Both the position numbers and the translations under genes were made by a program. From Plantactinospora sp. BC1 (GTDB lineage Bacteria; Actinomycetota; Actinomycetes; Mycobacteriales; Micromonosporaceae): 64,000 nucleotides of DNA. Shown here one piece after another: positions 1-9,562 of the stretch (position 1 is the stretch's first letter; each line of letters opens with the position of its first letter). The stretch spans positions 6,820,001 to 6,884,000 of the forward strand of contig NZ_CP028158.1 of NCBI RefSeq assembly GCF_003030345.1, given 5' to 3'. The notes beneath the pieces were generated by a model. It saw nothing but the letters and a program-made list of their open reading frames with translations. It was not told the DNA's origin and ran no database searches.

Positions 1-269
1 TCCAGCTGGGACGTCGCCGCCTTTGGCCACGCCGTTCGGGTGGGCCGGTAGGAGTCCTTCGCCGCGTTCGGCGGAGTCACGAACTTCGTCGGCAACGGCT
101 TGACGCCCTTCACCGACGGACCCGGTGACGGAGTAGGCGCCGTCTGCTCCGGCGGCTTGGCCTGTGCCGGTGTCGCGGTCAGCATTCCCGCTAGCAGCGC
201 ACCGGCGGCAACAAAGGCGATGGCGGTCCGTCCGCATGCGGACAGGCGTGACCGGCCGAACCTGCTCAT
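1..269 (-). CDS. Secreted protein, N-terminal part only (possible RHS-type surface protein)
   Basis: The gene runs off the left edge; only the first 89 codons are present, read leftwards from the ATG at 269. The product begins MSRFGRSRLSACGRTAIAF and has a classic signal peptide: basic start, a hydrophobic stretch (AFVAAGALLAGMLTATPAQA) and an AxA cleavage site. A Pro/Lys-rich stretch and a 'TAWPKAATSQL' segment follow. Actinobacterial RHS/YD-repeat wall proteins often have such a 'WP..G/A.A' segment after the signal peptide, and they often lie next to LamG/FG-GAP proteins like the divergent neighbour at 543. The signal peptide is seen directly; the RHS assignment is inference. Confidence 0.55.
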   Translation of the reverse strand, partial: MSRFGRSRLSACGRTAIAFVAAGALLAGMLTATPAQAKPPEQTAPTPSPGPSVKGVKPLPTKFVTPPNAAKDSYRPTRTAWPKAATSQL

Positions 270-542
270 GCAACCTCACCTCAGCGAAGATCGACACAAG
301 CCACCTCGAGTGTTCGGGCGGACACCCCCCGTGGCGCTGACAATCTCTCACGTCCCCGACCTCGCCCGGTAACGATGGGATAACGATGATCAAGGGCGTG
401 GGCGGCAATTCAGTCGCAGAGCGCACGAACGGGACGACTCGTTGTGACGACAGGCGTTCCCCTCTCCCGGAGCGGCCTGCTTCACTGTGGCCGCCACCGG
501 ACGCGGCACGCGCGGACCGGTGGCATCGCGTGGGGAGGTACC

Positions 543-3500
543 GTGTTGTCCACATTCGTCGCCTGGACGAGGCTGCGTTTGCTTCGCATCGGAGCCGTCG
601 GCGTCACTGCCGGCGCCGTTCTGATCGCCGGCCTGCCGTTGTCCGCCGGCTCGGCCGCCGCCTCACCGACGCCTCCCGCCCCGCGGGTCGCCGGACTCCT
701 CGACGCGGACGCGGCGATCGCCGAGGCGAGACGGATCGGCAGGCCAGTTGAGGCAACGGCCTCCGGCAGCCCGACATCCACCCTCACCGCCCGCCCGGAC
801 GGGCTGCTGGAGCTGGCGCAGTCGGCGGTACCGACCCGCAAGCGGGTCGACGGCGTCTGGAAGGCATTGAATCCGACGTTAGTCAGGCAGGCCGACAGCA
901 GCATCACCGCAGCGGTCACCACCAACACTGTCCGCCTGTCCCCGGGCGGCACCGGCCCCTTAGCAGAGTTGATCAGCGGCGACCGGGCGGTGGCGTTCAC
1001 CGCGCCGATGCCGCTGCCGGCCCCGGCGTTGGAGGGTCCGACCGCCGTCTACGCCGACGTGCTGCCCGGGGTGGACCTGACGGTACGGGTTACCGCCGAG
1101 GGGGCCTTCTCCCACACGTTCGTCATCAAGACCCGGCAGGCCGCTACACACCCACAGTTGACCGCGCTGAGTCTGTCCACCACCACCAGGGGCGTCACCC
1201 TCACCGCCGACGCGGTCGGAAACATCGCCGGCCGCGACCGCACCGGCGCCACGGTCCTCACCGCTCCCGCACCGCTCATGTGGGACTCCACAGCCCCCGC
1301 AGCAGGAGCCACCCGCCGGGGACAGTCCAGCTCCGATACTCCCGCCCCCGGGCGTACCGCCCCGGTCGGAGTCGAGGTCGCGCCGGACATGGTCACGCTC
1401 AGCCCCGACCGCGATCTTCTGACCGGGGAAAAGACCGTTTATCCGGTCTACATCGATCCCAGCTTCACCTGGACACCCGTCGGCCCGAAGATGTCCGGCT
1501 GGGCCACCATCTCCTACCAGCACCAATCAACGAATTATTGGAAGGACACCCCGGATCTGATCGGCCGTATGCAGGTCGGCAACTCCGGCAGTCAACGCTC
1601 CAACACCCTGATCAATTTCCCCGTTCCCTACGGCACCCTCGCAAACGCCGAAATCAGCTCCGCGACCTTCAAGATCACCAACACCCGGTCCTGGAGCTGC
1701 ACCGACAGGACCGTCTACATCTACGGCCCCAGCACCACACTGACGTCGTCGAACGCCACCTGGAACCACTGGGAAGGCGTCAGCAAAGGCTCCGCCATCG
1801 CCTCCAGGAGCTTCGCCTACGGCTACTCCGGCTGCGACGCCGCCGCCGTCTCCTTCGACATCACCAGCAAGATCCGCACCGACGTCACCGACAGACGAGC
1901 CACCCGCACCCTCTGGATGGTCGCCGCCAACGAGGCCAGCGACACCCAGAGCTGGAAAGAGTTCCTCCAGACCAGCCCCACCCTGACGATCCTCTACAAC
2001 CACGAACCGAACAAGCCCACGAACCTGACCACCTCCCCCAAGACCACCTGCGCCGGCGGCTCCTTCGTCGGCGACAGCAGCGTCTCGCTGTACGCGCCGG
2101 TATCCGACCGCAACGGCGGCACACTCGGTGTGTCGTTCAAGCTGTGGAAGACCAGCGACACCACCGAGACCGCGATCGCCTCGTCCAACCCCAACCTGCT
2201 GACCTACCCGTCCGGAAGCACGGCGGTACTCGTCGTTCCGGTCGCCACCCTGCGCGCCGCCGCCGCAGGTGCCGCCACAAGCTTGTCCTGGAAGGTGCAG
2301 GCCACCGACTTCCGCAGCCCCAGCGACTGGTCGGGCACCTGCAAGTTCACCTTCGACCCGACCAGGCCCGGCGCCCCGACAATTCCACAGCCCGTCGACG
2401 GGGAAACGGCAGTCGGGCAGCCGTGGACATTCCCCGTCACCCCACCGGCCGGGACCACGGTCCCGAGCGGGTACGTCTACCAGCTCAACGCGGGCCCGCC
2501 GGTCGACGTGCCCGCCGACGCCGCCGGCAACGCCACGATCAGCGCCGCCCCCACCCGATTCGTCAACACGCTGTCTGTCACCAGCGTCTCCGCCGGCGGG
2601 AACTTTGGCGACACCGCCAGCGTCACCTTCAACTCGATACCGAGCGTCGACGCGGCCGACGGCGACCTCACCGGCGACGACTCCCCCGACCTCCTCACCG
2701 TCGGCGGCCGGTACGGACTGCCGTCCGGACTTTGGCTCGCGCCCGGAGGCCCCGGACAGGGCAATATCGTCGCTACCAACATCGGCGCCCGCGGCAACGG
2801 CGTCGCCGGCACCACCAACCCAGAGGACCCGGCCAGTAACAACCCGGCGGACTTCAACGGCGCCCTTGCCGTCACCGGCCGCTTCTTCGGCGAAGGCTTC
2901 CAAGACCTCCTCGTCTACTACGGCAGCGGCCCGCACGCCGGCGGGGCCAGCATCCTGCGCGGCAACGGCGACGGCTCCGTCATCGAATCCCTACGCAGTG
3001 GTGTCCAGCGGTTCATCGTCGCCGACCAGCTCCGCGACGAGAACGGCAACTCCCCCCAGCAGTTGGTCAACGCTGGCGACGCCCGCGGCAGCGGCTCCCC
3101 GCTGCCCGACCTGATCGGCATCGCCGGCAGCGCCGAGCACGGCTACCGCCTCACCTACCACCCCAACCTGGGCGCACCAAACGGCTACATCCTCACCTAC
3201 CAGACCACCGCCCTGACCCCTACCGGTGGCACGAACTGGAACGACTGGACGATCGCGACCACCCAGACCACCACCGGCACCGCCATGTTCCTCTGGGAAC
3301 GCACCACCGGGGCCCTGCACCTGTGGACCGCGCTCGCCTACGACGAGGGCACCGGCCAGCTCACGTACACCGGCCATAAGCTGCGCGACAACGGCTGGAA
3401 CACCGGCGCCACCATCGACCTCCGCGCCGCTGACACCAACGCCGACGACATCCCCGACCTGTGGACCACAGCGAGTGGCGGTCAGAGCACCGAGTGGCAG

Positions 3501-4940
3501 GTCGCCGACCTCACCGCCGGGAACGGGACCATCACTGCCCAGCCTGCCCGGGCGTTGATCACCGCCGATCACGCCTGGCAACTCAACGACAACGCCACCG
3601 GCACGGTCACCACCGCCAAGGACACCGCCGGCACCCTGCACGCCACCGGCACCACCGGCACCACCTGGAGCACCGGCGACCAGTTCGACCCCGACGTCGC
3701 CTTCAACGGCACCACCGGCACCCTCACCACCAGCGGACCGGCCGTACCCACCAACGCCGCCTTCACCGTCTCGACCTGGGTCAAACTCAACAGCCACGGC
3801 GGCACGGTCCTGTCCCAGGACGGCACCAATACCGCCGGATTCAAGATCTGGGCCGAATCCAGCAACAAGTCATGGCGCTTCGCTATGTCACGAAGCAACG
3901 TGGCAAGCCCAGTCTGGGACACCGCCAGCGCCGCCCCCGGATCGGCTCGCCTCGGGGTGTGGACCCAGCTGACAGCCGTGTACAGCCCCGCCGCCGGCAA
4001 CCTGCACAGCATGTTCCTCTTCGTCGACGGCCGTAACGTCGCCTCAGCCGCCCACACCAACCTGTGGAACGCCACCAACAGCTTCCGAATCGGCGCCACC
4101 AAAACCGGGGCAAGCACCTACGGCGGCTACCTCAACGGCGAGGTGTCCCTCACCCAAACCTGGGACGTGGCCACCATGGGCCCAGAACCGACAGCCCACG
4201 ACCTCAACGGAGACGGCCGCGCCGACATCGTCGCCGCCGACTCCTCCGGAGGACTCTGGCTGCACCCCAACACCGGAAACGGTGGTACATCCACCTTCGG
4301 CACACCCGTCAAGGTCGGAAGCGGATGGGGCGGCTACCGGTGGAACATCCGCGACTGGACGATGGACGGCCGCGCCGACGTCCTCGGCATCGACGCCGAC
4401 GGCATCCTCTGGATGTACCCCAACGACATGGGCTCACCAAGCTTCGGACAACGCCGCCAGGTCGGCGTCGGCTGGACCACCTACAACCACGCCACCGGCA
4501 ACGCCGACGGCGACCGGATCCCCGACCACTTCGGCATCAACACCACGACGAGCGAACTCTTCTACTACCCCGACGGATGCTGCAAAGTCCGTATCGGCAC
4601 CTCCGGCTGGACCCCCTACCGCATCTTCCCGGCGGACCTCAACTCCGACGGCCGCGACGACATCGTCGGAATCGACGGCCACGGCAATCTGTGGCTCTAC
4701 CCCAACACCGGTCAAGCGGGCCCAGCGATGCTCGGCACCCGCGAACTCATCGGCGCGGGATGGACCCCCTACCGGGCGACGGTAGCCGACATCAACTCCG
4801 ACGGCATACCAGACATGGTCGCTATCGACACCAGCAACATCGTCTGGCTCTACCCCGGTACCGGCACCGGCCGCTTCAGCAACGACCGCATCCAACTCGC
4901 CAGCAACTGGACAGCCACCACCGCCAAAACCATCGGCTGA
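543..4940 (+). CDS. Large secreted DNRLRE / LamG / VCBS-repeat protein
   Basis: The product has 1,465 residues. I take the GTG at 543 because 'ggggaggt' lies just upstream and the first residues then form a good signal peptide ([17 protein letters not shown], then a hydrophobic core and an AxA site). Domains in order: a beta-rich N-terminal region; a DNRLRE-like module at about residues 305-450 (begins '[11 protein letters not shown]'); Ig/Fn3-like regions to about 700; a first VCBS/FG-GAP-like stretch ('[15 protein letters not shown]'); a LamG/concanavalin-like domain at about 1010-1215 ('[16 protein letters not shown]'); and five C-terminal Ca-binding-like VCBS repeats ([28 protein letters not shown] and similar). 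The protein is probably exported and adhesive or scaffolding. It is divergent from the partial secreted gene at 1-269, with 273 bp between them that must hold both promoters. Confidence 0.85.
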   Translation: MLSTFVAWTRLRLLRIGAVGVTAGAVLIAGLPLSAGSAAASPTPPAPRVAGLLDADAAIAEARRIGRPVEATASGSPTSTLTARPDGLLELAQSAVPTRKRVDGVWKALNPTLVRQADSSITAAVTTNTVRLSPGGTGPLAELISGDRAVAFTAPMPLPAPALEGPTAVYADVLPGVDLTVRVTAEGAFSHTFVIKTRQAATHPQLTALSLSTTTRGVTLTADAVGNIAGRDRTGATVLTAPAPLMWDSTAPAAGATRRGQSSSDTPAPGRTAPVGVEVAPDMVTLSPDRDLLTGEKTVYPVYIDPSFTWTPVGPKMSGWATISYQHQSTNYWKDTPDLIGRMQVGNSGSQRSNTLINFPVPYGTLANAEISSATFKITNTRSWSCTDRTVYIYGPSTTLTSSNATWNHWEGVSKGSAIASRSFAYGYSGCDAAAVSFDITSKIRTDVTDRRATRTLWMVAANEASDTQSWKEFLQTSPTLTILYNHEPNKPTNLTTSPKTTCAGGSFVGDSSVSLYAPVSDRNGGTLGVSFKLWKTSDTTETAIASSNPNLLTYPSGSTAVLVVPVATLRAAAAGAATSLSWKVQATDFRSPSDWSGTCKFTFDPTRPGAPTIPQPVDGETAVGQPWTFPVTPPAGTTVPSGYVYQLNAGPPVDVPADAAGNATISAAPTRFVNTLSVTSVSAGGNFGDTASVTFNSIPSVDAADGDLTGDDSPDLLTVGGRYGLPSGLWLAPGGPGQGNIVATNIGARGNGVAGTTNPEDPASNNPADFNGALAVTGRFFGEGFQDLLVYYGSGPHAGGASILRGNGDGSVIESLRSGVQRFIVADQLRDENGNSPQQLVNAGDARGSGSPLPDLIGIAGSAEHGYRLTYHPNLGAPNGYILTYQTTALTPTGGTNWNDWTIATTQTTTGTAMFLWERTTGALHLWTALAYDEGTGQLTYTGHKLRDNGWNTGATIDLRAADTNADDIPDLWTTASGGQSTEWQVADLTAGNGTITAQPARALITADHAWQLNDNATGTVTTAKDTAGTLHATGTTGTTWSTGDQFDPDVAFNGTTGTLTTSGPAVPTNAAFTVSTWVKLNSHGGTVLSQDGTNTAGFKIWAESSNKSWRFAMSRSNVASPVWDTASAAPGSARLGVWTQLTAVYSPAAGNLHSMFLFVDGRNVASAAHTNLWNATNSFRIGATKTGASTYGGYLNGEVSLTQTWDVATMGPEPTAHDLNGDGRADIVAADSSGGLWLHPNTGNGGTSTFGTPVKVGSGWGGYRWNIRDWTMDGRADVLGIDADGILWMYPNDMGSPSFGQRRQVGVGWTTYNHATGNADGDRIPDHFGINTTTSELFYYPDGCCKVRIGTSGWTPYRIFPADLNSDGRDDIVGIDGHGNLWLYPNTGQAGPAMLGTRELIGAGWTPYRATVADINSDGIPDMVAIDTSNIVWLYPGTGTGRFSNDRIQLASNWTATTAKTIG

Positions 4941-4961
4941 CACCTAGCCACGGAACATCAA

Positions 4962-4998
4962 ACGGGTGGTGCCCGCGACCCTCGCCGGCACCACCCGT
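4962..4998 (+). terminator. Hairpin after the LamG/VCBS gene
   Basis: A perfect 12-bp inverted repeat (acgggtggtgcc / ggcaccacccgt) with a 13-nt loop starts 21 bp after the stop codon at 4940. There is no clear T run, which is common for actinobacterial terminators. Confidence 0.7.
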
Positions 4999-5328
4999 CT
5001 AGCCTGATCGCCCGGTTGTCGCGAGATGCGGGCCTGATCCGGTCCGTCTGCCACGACGCGGGCGGCCGGCTTTCGGGTCCGTTGGGGTGTCAGACACGAT
5101 CGGACAGTCCCCTCGCGATGAGAAAATGCAGCCGTTCATAATCCTGTCGTTCGGTCACCTGTCTGCCTCGCGACGGTGCTTTCCTGATGCGAATCCGGAG
5201 CTGCGGGAGACGTTGGCACGGTTACACCGAAACGATTAGGACAACGGCGATTGCCACAGCTCCCGCCCGTCTCACCGACGATGGATGACGAGCCACGCGG
5301 TCGACCCGTCCGGCCGCGTCACCGCCTC
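4999..5328. other. Non-coding stretch left of the IS remnant
   Basis: I see no convincing gene in these 330 bp. On the minus strand a short open tail ending 'STAWLVIHRR' (stop at 5272) runs up to the left inverted repeat of the IS remnant at 5329. It could be the end of a gene cut by the insertion, but it is too short to identify. Confidence 0.4.
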
Positions 5329-5351
5329 AGCTTGACTCTGTCGGGGATCTT
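5329..5351 (+). repeat. Left terminal inverted repeat of the IS1182 remnant
   Basis: Begins agcttgactctgtcgggg and pairs with the reverse complement of 6209-6232. It marks the outer left end of the element. Confidence 0.8.
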
Positions 5352-5431
5352 GGTGCTTCCATGCCGGTGTGGTCATGGGGTGCGGCAGCTTGCGGGCGTA
5401 TCTGGCCCGTGAGACTGCGGAGGAGTGCGAG

Positions 5432-6194
5432 ATGTCGGTGCGTCCCAGTCCGGGTGCCGAGGTCCCGGCGCTGACCGCGCGGATGGCGCGTGCCAGCAAC
5501 CCGGCTGGGACGACGGCGATGTGGGTGCGTGACCGTCTCGACGGCCTGTGGAGGGACGAGGATTTCGCCGACTGGTACCCACGCGACGGGCGGCCCCGGC
5601 CTTCCGCCCGCGCAGCCGGCCAGGGTGAGCGTGATTCAGTTCCTGCTCGGAGTCTCCGACCGCGACGCCGCCGAGGCCGTACGCTGCCGCCTCGATTTCA
5701 AATACGCCCTCGGCCTCGACCTTGACCCTGACGACCCTGGCTTCCACCACAGCGTGCTCACTGACTTCCGCGACCGACTGCTCGAGGAGGGGCCGGACCG
5801 ATCGGCTTCTCGACCTCGCTCTCGCCCGGCTCAAGGAAGCCGGCCTGGTCCGCGAGCGGACCACCCAGCGCACCGACTCCACCCACGTCCTCGCCGCCGT
5901 ACGCGACCCGCCTCGAACTGGTCACCGCAGCGGTGCGCGCCGCCCCGCAGTGAGATCCGGCATCGAGGGCATCATCTGCGAGTTCATCCATGACCACGAC
6001 ACGCGCCGCTGCCGCTACCGGGGACAGGCCAAGGCACACCTGCAACACGTTCTCACCGCCATCGCCGTCAACGTCGAGCGCCTCAGCCGCCAGCCCCAGA
6101 TGAAATCACGCCCCCACGGCCGCCGACCGCCTTCCAGGAATATTGCGACCAGCAGGGAATCCGGCGCCTGATGTCCTGGCGCGCGGTCAGTTAA
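5432..6194 (+). pseudogene. Degraded IS1182-family transposase
   Basis: The transposase is recovered by joining frames. The N-terminus is 'MSVRPSPGAEVPALTARMAR', followed by 'VIQFLLGVSDRDAAEAVRCR' and the family hallmark 'FKYALGLDLD..DPGFHHSVL' in another frame, then 'RTDSTHVLAAVR'. After that the catalytic middle is missing and the text resumes with the C-terminal hallmark 'RRCRYRGQAKAHLQHVLTAI', ending 'RRLMSWRAVS'. There are at least three frameshifts plus a large internal deletion (about 250 codons instead of roughly 500), so no functional enzyme can be made. Confidence 0.85.
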
Positions 6195-6208
6195 CGCGGG
6201 CAGCGACT

Positions 6209-6232
6209 AAGATCTCCCGACAGAGTCAAGCT
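6209..6232 (-). repeat. Right terminal inverted repeat of the IS1182 remnant
   Basis: Contains ctcccgacagagtcaagct, the inverted copy of the left end at 5329-5351 with one extra base. It marks the outer right end of the element, 32 bp from the stop codon of the next gene. Confidence 0.8.
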
Positions 6233-6263
6233 TAGGGGCAGTTGTCCGGCATCAGCGGCGAGG

Positions 6264-7289
6264 CTACGCCCCGTTGATGCGCAGCACCCGCGGCTTCCCG
6301 TCATCGACGGACAAGATGGCGTCGTATCTTCCGCTGGCTGGTTTGGACGTGGCTCCGAAGAACAACTGACTGTATGACGCCGTCACCGAGTAATCCCCCT
6401 CGACATGAATAAGTCCGGTTGACGGCTCGAAGCGTGGCTTGGTGTTGATGGAAGGGTCACCATTGAGCTTCCAACCGACCTCGCCCGACCCGGCGCCAGA
6501 ATAAGTATCAGGGCATTCTGGGGGCAGCTGTGACTTTCTTGTCTTTACACATCTCTCGAAGGCAGCCTTCACCAAGGACCGAGCGAGCTCGTCAGGGACT
6601 TGGGGATTGCGCTTCTCCGTAACTGGCCTGGGCGTATCGTCGTAGTTTCTCAATTCTGCTAGCTTTGCCTTTCCCTCTGCCCACTCGACTCGGGCCCAGT
6701 ATTCGATGACCCTCAACTTGAGATCGGGGCCGGATGCAGTCTCGTAGGACGCCGTCATGACCGCAGTGCCGAGCACGTGGAAGCGGCCTTCCTCGCCGTT
6801 GTAGTGGATGACAGCACCGTCGCCGGGTACACCGTGGATCCGCCATGTGACGGAGGTGGCATCGCCGGCCCCCCAGTCCTTGACCTGCTGGGGGCAGTTC
6901 TGGGGTTGCAATACCAGGGCCTTCGCGCAGCTTTGCAGTCCGCCAACGGCCGCTGCGAGGACAGCAGCGTCGGTCGAGCCGTCCGGTCGTGTGCCATTCT
7001 CGGCGGGAAATGAAGACTTGGGCTCGGGCGGGTCCGGAATGATGTTGCAGAGGCCTATGATGGCCGCAACTGCTGCGCCAGCGATCCACATCCAAGCGAA
7101 GGGGTGGGATGCAGAGGGTGGCTCCTCTTCAGTAGCACTCTCGTCGCCGTCATCGTCGTCGGAGTCCGGCGGCGGATAGATGATGTTGTTGTTGCCGTGG
7201 ATGATCGTTGAACGATGGGCTGAGCCGAAACTTCGGTTGCCTTTGACGGTGTTCTTGCTGGCCCGCCCAGTGGCACCATCATCGGTCAT
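6264..7289 (-). CDS. Single-pass membrane protein with amyloid-like Asn/Gly motif (operon gene 4)
   Basis: The product has 341 residues and I do not recognise its family. Residues 12-38 carry a short motif with 'KGNRSFGSA' and then 'TIIHGNNN'. An Asp/Glu-rich linker follows, then one membrane segment at about residues 63-84 (FAWMWIAGAAVAAIIGLCNII), then a roughly 250-residue outer domain with paired cysteines, predicted extracytoplasmic. The start has a good ribosome site (ggagaagg) and overlaps the previous stop by 11 bp, so it is the last gene of a four-gene operon transcribed leftwards. Its motif is nearly the same as that of the preceding gene product. Function unknown; a role as a membrane partner assembled through the motif is inference. 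Confidence 0.75.
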   Translation of the reverse strand: MTDDGATGRASKNTVKGNRSFGSAHRSTIIHGNNNIIYPPPDSDDDDGDESATEEEPPSASHPFAWMWIAGAAVAAIIGLCNIIPDPPEPKSSFPAENGTRPDGSTDAAVLAAAVGGLQSCAKALVLQPQNCPQQVKDWGAGDATSVTWRIHGVPGDGAVIHYNGEEGRFHVLGTAVMTASYETASGPDLKLRVIEYWARVEWAEGKAKLAELRNYDDTPRPVTEKRNPQVPDELARSLVKAAFERCVKTRKSQLPPECPDTYSGAGSGEVGWKLNGDPSINTKPRFEPSTGLIHVEGDYSVTASYSQLFFGATSKPASGRYDAILSVDDGKPRVLRINGA

Positions 7290-7614
7290 CTTTCTTACCT
7301 TCTCCGAGACGGTTTCGATTGCCGTACACGACCTGGCTGTTGGTCGCGGATCCGAACGACTTGTCGCCCTTGGCTCTGTTGGTGTCCGGGCGACTGCTGA
7401 CCGCTGGGCGACTCGACGGGGCCGGGCTCATCGGACGGATCCAGGTAAGCCAGGTCACCACCAGGGCAATCACGGCGACCACAAGGCCAGCGACGGCGAC
7501 CCAGTAGGTACCAGTTGTGCGGTCTTGCTTCCAGAGCACAGCCCCGAAGATCGCGGCGGCCACGAGGACTGTCAGCGGTCCACCCACGACGGCTACCTTA
7601 CGCGCATTGGACAT
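7279..7614 (-). CDS. Small two-helix membrane protein with amyloid-like motif (operon gene 3)
   Basis: The product has 111 residues from the ATG at 7614; an in-frame start at 7653 would add 13. Two membrane segments (about 7-27 and 37-59) are joined by a short polar loop and followed by a Ser/Pro linker. A C-terminal motif at about residues 79-104 contains 'KGDKSFGSATNSQVVYGNRN'. This matches the N-terminal motif of the next gene product almost residue for residue, which suggests the two proteins join through it. The layout (membrane anchor plus exposed motif) resembles pore-forming or docking partners in prion-type signalling, but no family is recognised. Confidence 0.7.
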   Translation of the reverse strand: MSNARKVAVVGGPLTVLVAAAIFGAVLWKQDRTTGTYWVAVAGLVVAVIALVVTWLTWIRPMSPAPSSRPAVSSRPDTNRAKGDKSFGSATNSQVVYGNRNRLGEGKKDDR

Positions 7615-7673
7615 CTGCCCATCGTCACCTACTCGCGCAATGAGCGGTAGCACCCCAGCGCCCAGCGTCGATG

Positions 7674-9176
7674 TCAGCGGCCGAGGACGGAGTCGTAGTC
7701 GTCTAGGTGAAGAGCGTCCTCACACATCGCCGCGAGCCATGCGGAACTCACACCGCTGGCCGACATGCCGGGTCGGTCAGCGGCGGCAACCGCGTGAAAC
7801 CACGCTGAGACGAAGGTGCCAGGAATCCGTGGGATCGAGGTGAGATCCACGACTTCGCCGAGGTCAGTGCGAGTGGAGAACGCAACCGCGGCCCGAGCGG
7901 CTGGCTGCGCGGTGAGGTCGAGGCCCAGACCAGTCAGAAAAGCGCCAACGTCAGAAAACGTCCCAAACCACGCGGTGAACGTCTCTGACCAGGCTGCAAG
8001 CGACACGGGCGGATCAGACGGGCCACCATCGGCGCCGAATCGGACAGCGAGCAAAAGGTCCGCAGATCCAGACTCCCGGCCGAACAGTTGATGCTCCGCG
8101 GCCGGTGGCGGGCTGAAACGGGCCCATGCCACCGGCTCACCATCGTCGTCAGCCGCGCGGAGGATGGCACCGAAGCTGGCCCGGGCATGGTCGCCGTACC
8201 GGGTCCAGGCCAGGCCATCGATGTCAACGTGGCGCGCAAGAGCGTTTGTCATCGTCACGCTGTTGAGCAAGGCCAGCAATGCGTCGGAGATCTGCTTTGC
8301 CCGTCGCGCTGCGGGCAGTTCTGTACAAGCGATTCGCCAGAGAAACCGGAACTCGGCCGGCTTACCGCCGTCAGTGACCGGCGAGTTGTAGACGCTGCTT
8401 TGATCGCGGGCATACAACGCAAGGCGCGCGTCCGCAGGGGGCAACACCGACCAACGCTCGAACTGCGGCGGCTGGCCCGTGGCGAGGCCGGTCGGTTCGT
8501 CTTCGCCAGCGGGGACGGTCACCGGGGTGGTGGTCCGTTGGGTCGGGGGTGATGCATATGTGATGTCTCGGTTTCCGACATACACCGTCCCGTTGTTATC
8601 GCCATACACGTGGACGGTAGTGCTGATATTCGACCTGTCGGAACCGCCGCCTTCGAGGTGTCGCCTGCCTCGTGAGGTAAGCCGCAGAATGTTAGTGGGT
8701 GGCTCATTACCAGCGATGCCGTCTCCGGCAGACACAAGGCCCTCGCCGAGCAGGGATTCGACCGCGTCGAAGATCTCAGCTTGAGTGAACACGTCTCCCT
8801 CGTACGCCAGTTGAGGCGAGGACGGAGGATCAGATGCGGGGTACTCGCTCGCCCCGGACAACGACCACAGAACTTCCTGACGGCAGGCCTCCCAACGGCG
8901 CAGTGGATCATCGCGGCGCTTGTGGCGAGCCTCGGTCTCAGCGCGACCCCGGCCCGTGAGAATAACCGCGCTATTGAAGATCCCAAAGACGAGGTGTGCC
9001 TTGATCAGGCCGCGCCGGTCAAGGTCTTGTAGCGTCTCCAGCCACAGGTCCATCTCTTCGGCTGGGGGGTCTCCGTCGAACAAGTCGCCTAGGCAGGCGA
9101 CCGTCGACGGTTCGGGCGGGCGCCAGTTGACTAGCCAGTCGAGAAGTGCGTACTCCCTGCTAGTGGCGTCCTTCAC
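7674..9176 (-). CDS. Winged-helix protein with central amyloid-like motif (operon gene 2)
   Basis: The product has 500 residues from a GTG that overlaps the upstream stop by 4 bp (translational coupling). Residues 1-85 and about 95-175 look like two winged-helix modules, each ending in a 'LTGRGR' or 'LTSRGRRHL' type strand. A motif at about residues 186-207 reads 'TVHVYGDNNGTVYVGNRDIT' and closely matches the motif of the upstream small protein. The C-terminal 260 residues form an unrecognised alpha/beta region with no obvious catalytic motif. It is probably a regulatory or sensor subunit of the operon; no known function can be assigned. Confidence 0.75.
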   Translation of the reverse strand: MKDATSREYALLDWLVNWRPPEPSTVACLGDLFDGDPPAEEMDLWLETLQDLDRRGLIKAHLVFGIFNSAVILTGRGRAETEARHKRRDDPLRRWEACRQEVLWSLSGASEYPASDPPSSPQLAYEGDVFTQAEIFDAVESLLGEGLVSAGDGIAGNEPPTNILRLTSRGRRHLEGGGSDRSNISTTVHVYGDNNGTVYVGNRDITYASPPTQRTTTPVTVPAGEDEPTGLATGQPPQFERWSVLPPADARLALYARDQSSVYNSPVTDGGKPAEFRFLWRIACTELPAARRAKQISDALLALLNSVTMTNALARHVDIDGLAWTRYGDHARASFGAILRAADDDGEPVAWARFSPPPAAEHQLFGRESGSADLLLAVRFGADGGPSDPPVSLAAWSETFTAWFGTFSDVGAFLTGLGLDLTAQPAARAAVAFSTRTDLGEVVDLTSIPRIPGTFVSAWFHAVAAADRPGMSASGVSSAWLAAMCEDALHLDDYDSVLGR

Positions 9177-9562
9177 TCTGCGCTGCCCAGGCCAAGCTTC
9201 AGTTCGAGGTACTTGGTGAGCACGACCGGCACCACCGAATCGCTGGCGCGGCCCAGGAAACGGATCACCCGTGAGCCTAAAGACTTGATTTCGCCGTCGT
9301 CAGGGTTCGGTCCTTCTATCTCGTACTGTGCGGACTCTGCCGTTCGTACAAGCTCATCGCGATCGCGATCCGCCATGTTCAGCGATCCGGCTACCTCGAT
9401 CACCGCTCGCATGATCTCAGCGATGTCGGCGGTGGCCATGTTGCTCCGGGTCGAGGCGAGTTGCGTGACATCCCGGTTGCCCGACGCGATGTTTCCGCTG
9501 TTGGCTCCATGGACGGTAACCGTATTGTTCGGCCGAAAGGCTTGAGAGTCGTGGTCGGTCAC
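9173..9562 (-). CDS. Small protein with amyloid-like motif (operon gene 1)
   Basis: The product has 129 residues from the GTG at 9562, chosen because 'ggaaggga' lies just upstream; a longer start at 9727 would add a low-quality Arg-rich leader. Residues 12-34 carry 'NTVTVHGANSGNIASGNRD', and the rest is predicted helical with charged residues and a hydrophobic C-terminus ('VPVVLTKYLELKLGL'). It is the first gene of the leftward four-gene operon. Its motif pairs with that of gene 2. No family is recognised. Confidence 0.7.
   Translation of the reverse strand: MTDHDSQAFRPNNTVTVHGANSGNIASGNRDVTQLASTRSNMATADIAEIMRAVIEVAGSLNMADRDRDELVRTAESAQYEIEGPNPDDGEIKSLGSRVIRFLGRASDSVVPVVLTKYLELKLGLGSAE

Larger units (their letters stand above)
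5329..6232 (+). mobile_element. Internally deleted IS1182-family insertion sequence
   Basis: A 904-bp element bounded by inverted repeats that match over 23-24 bp with a single 1-nt gap (5329-5351 and 6209-6232). It contains a broken transposase gene of the IS1182 type. Full elements of this family are about twice as long, so this is a shortened, non-autonomous derivative. The ends look intact and could still be moved in trans. I see no convincing target-site duplication beside the repeats. Confidence 0.8.
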
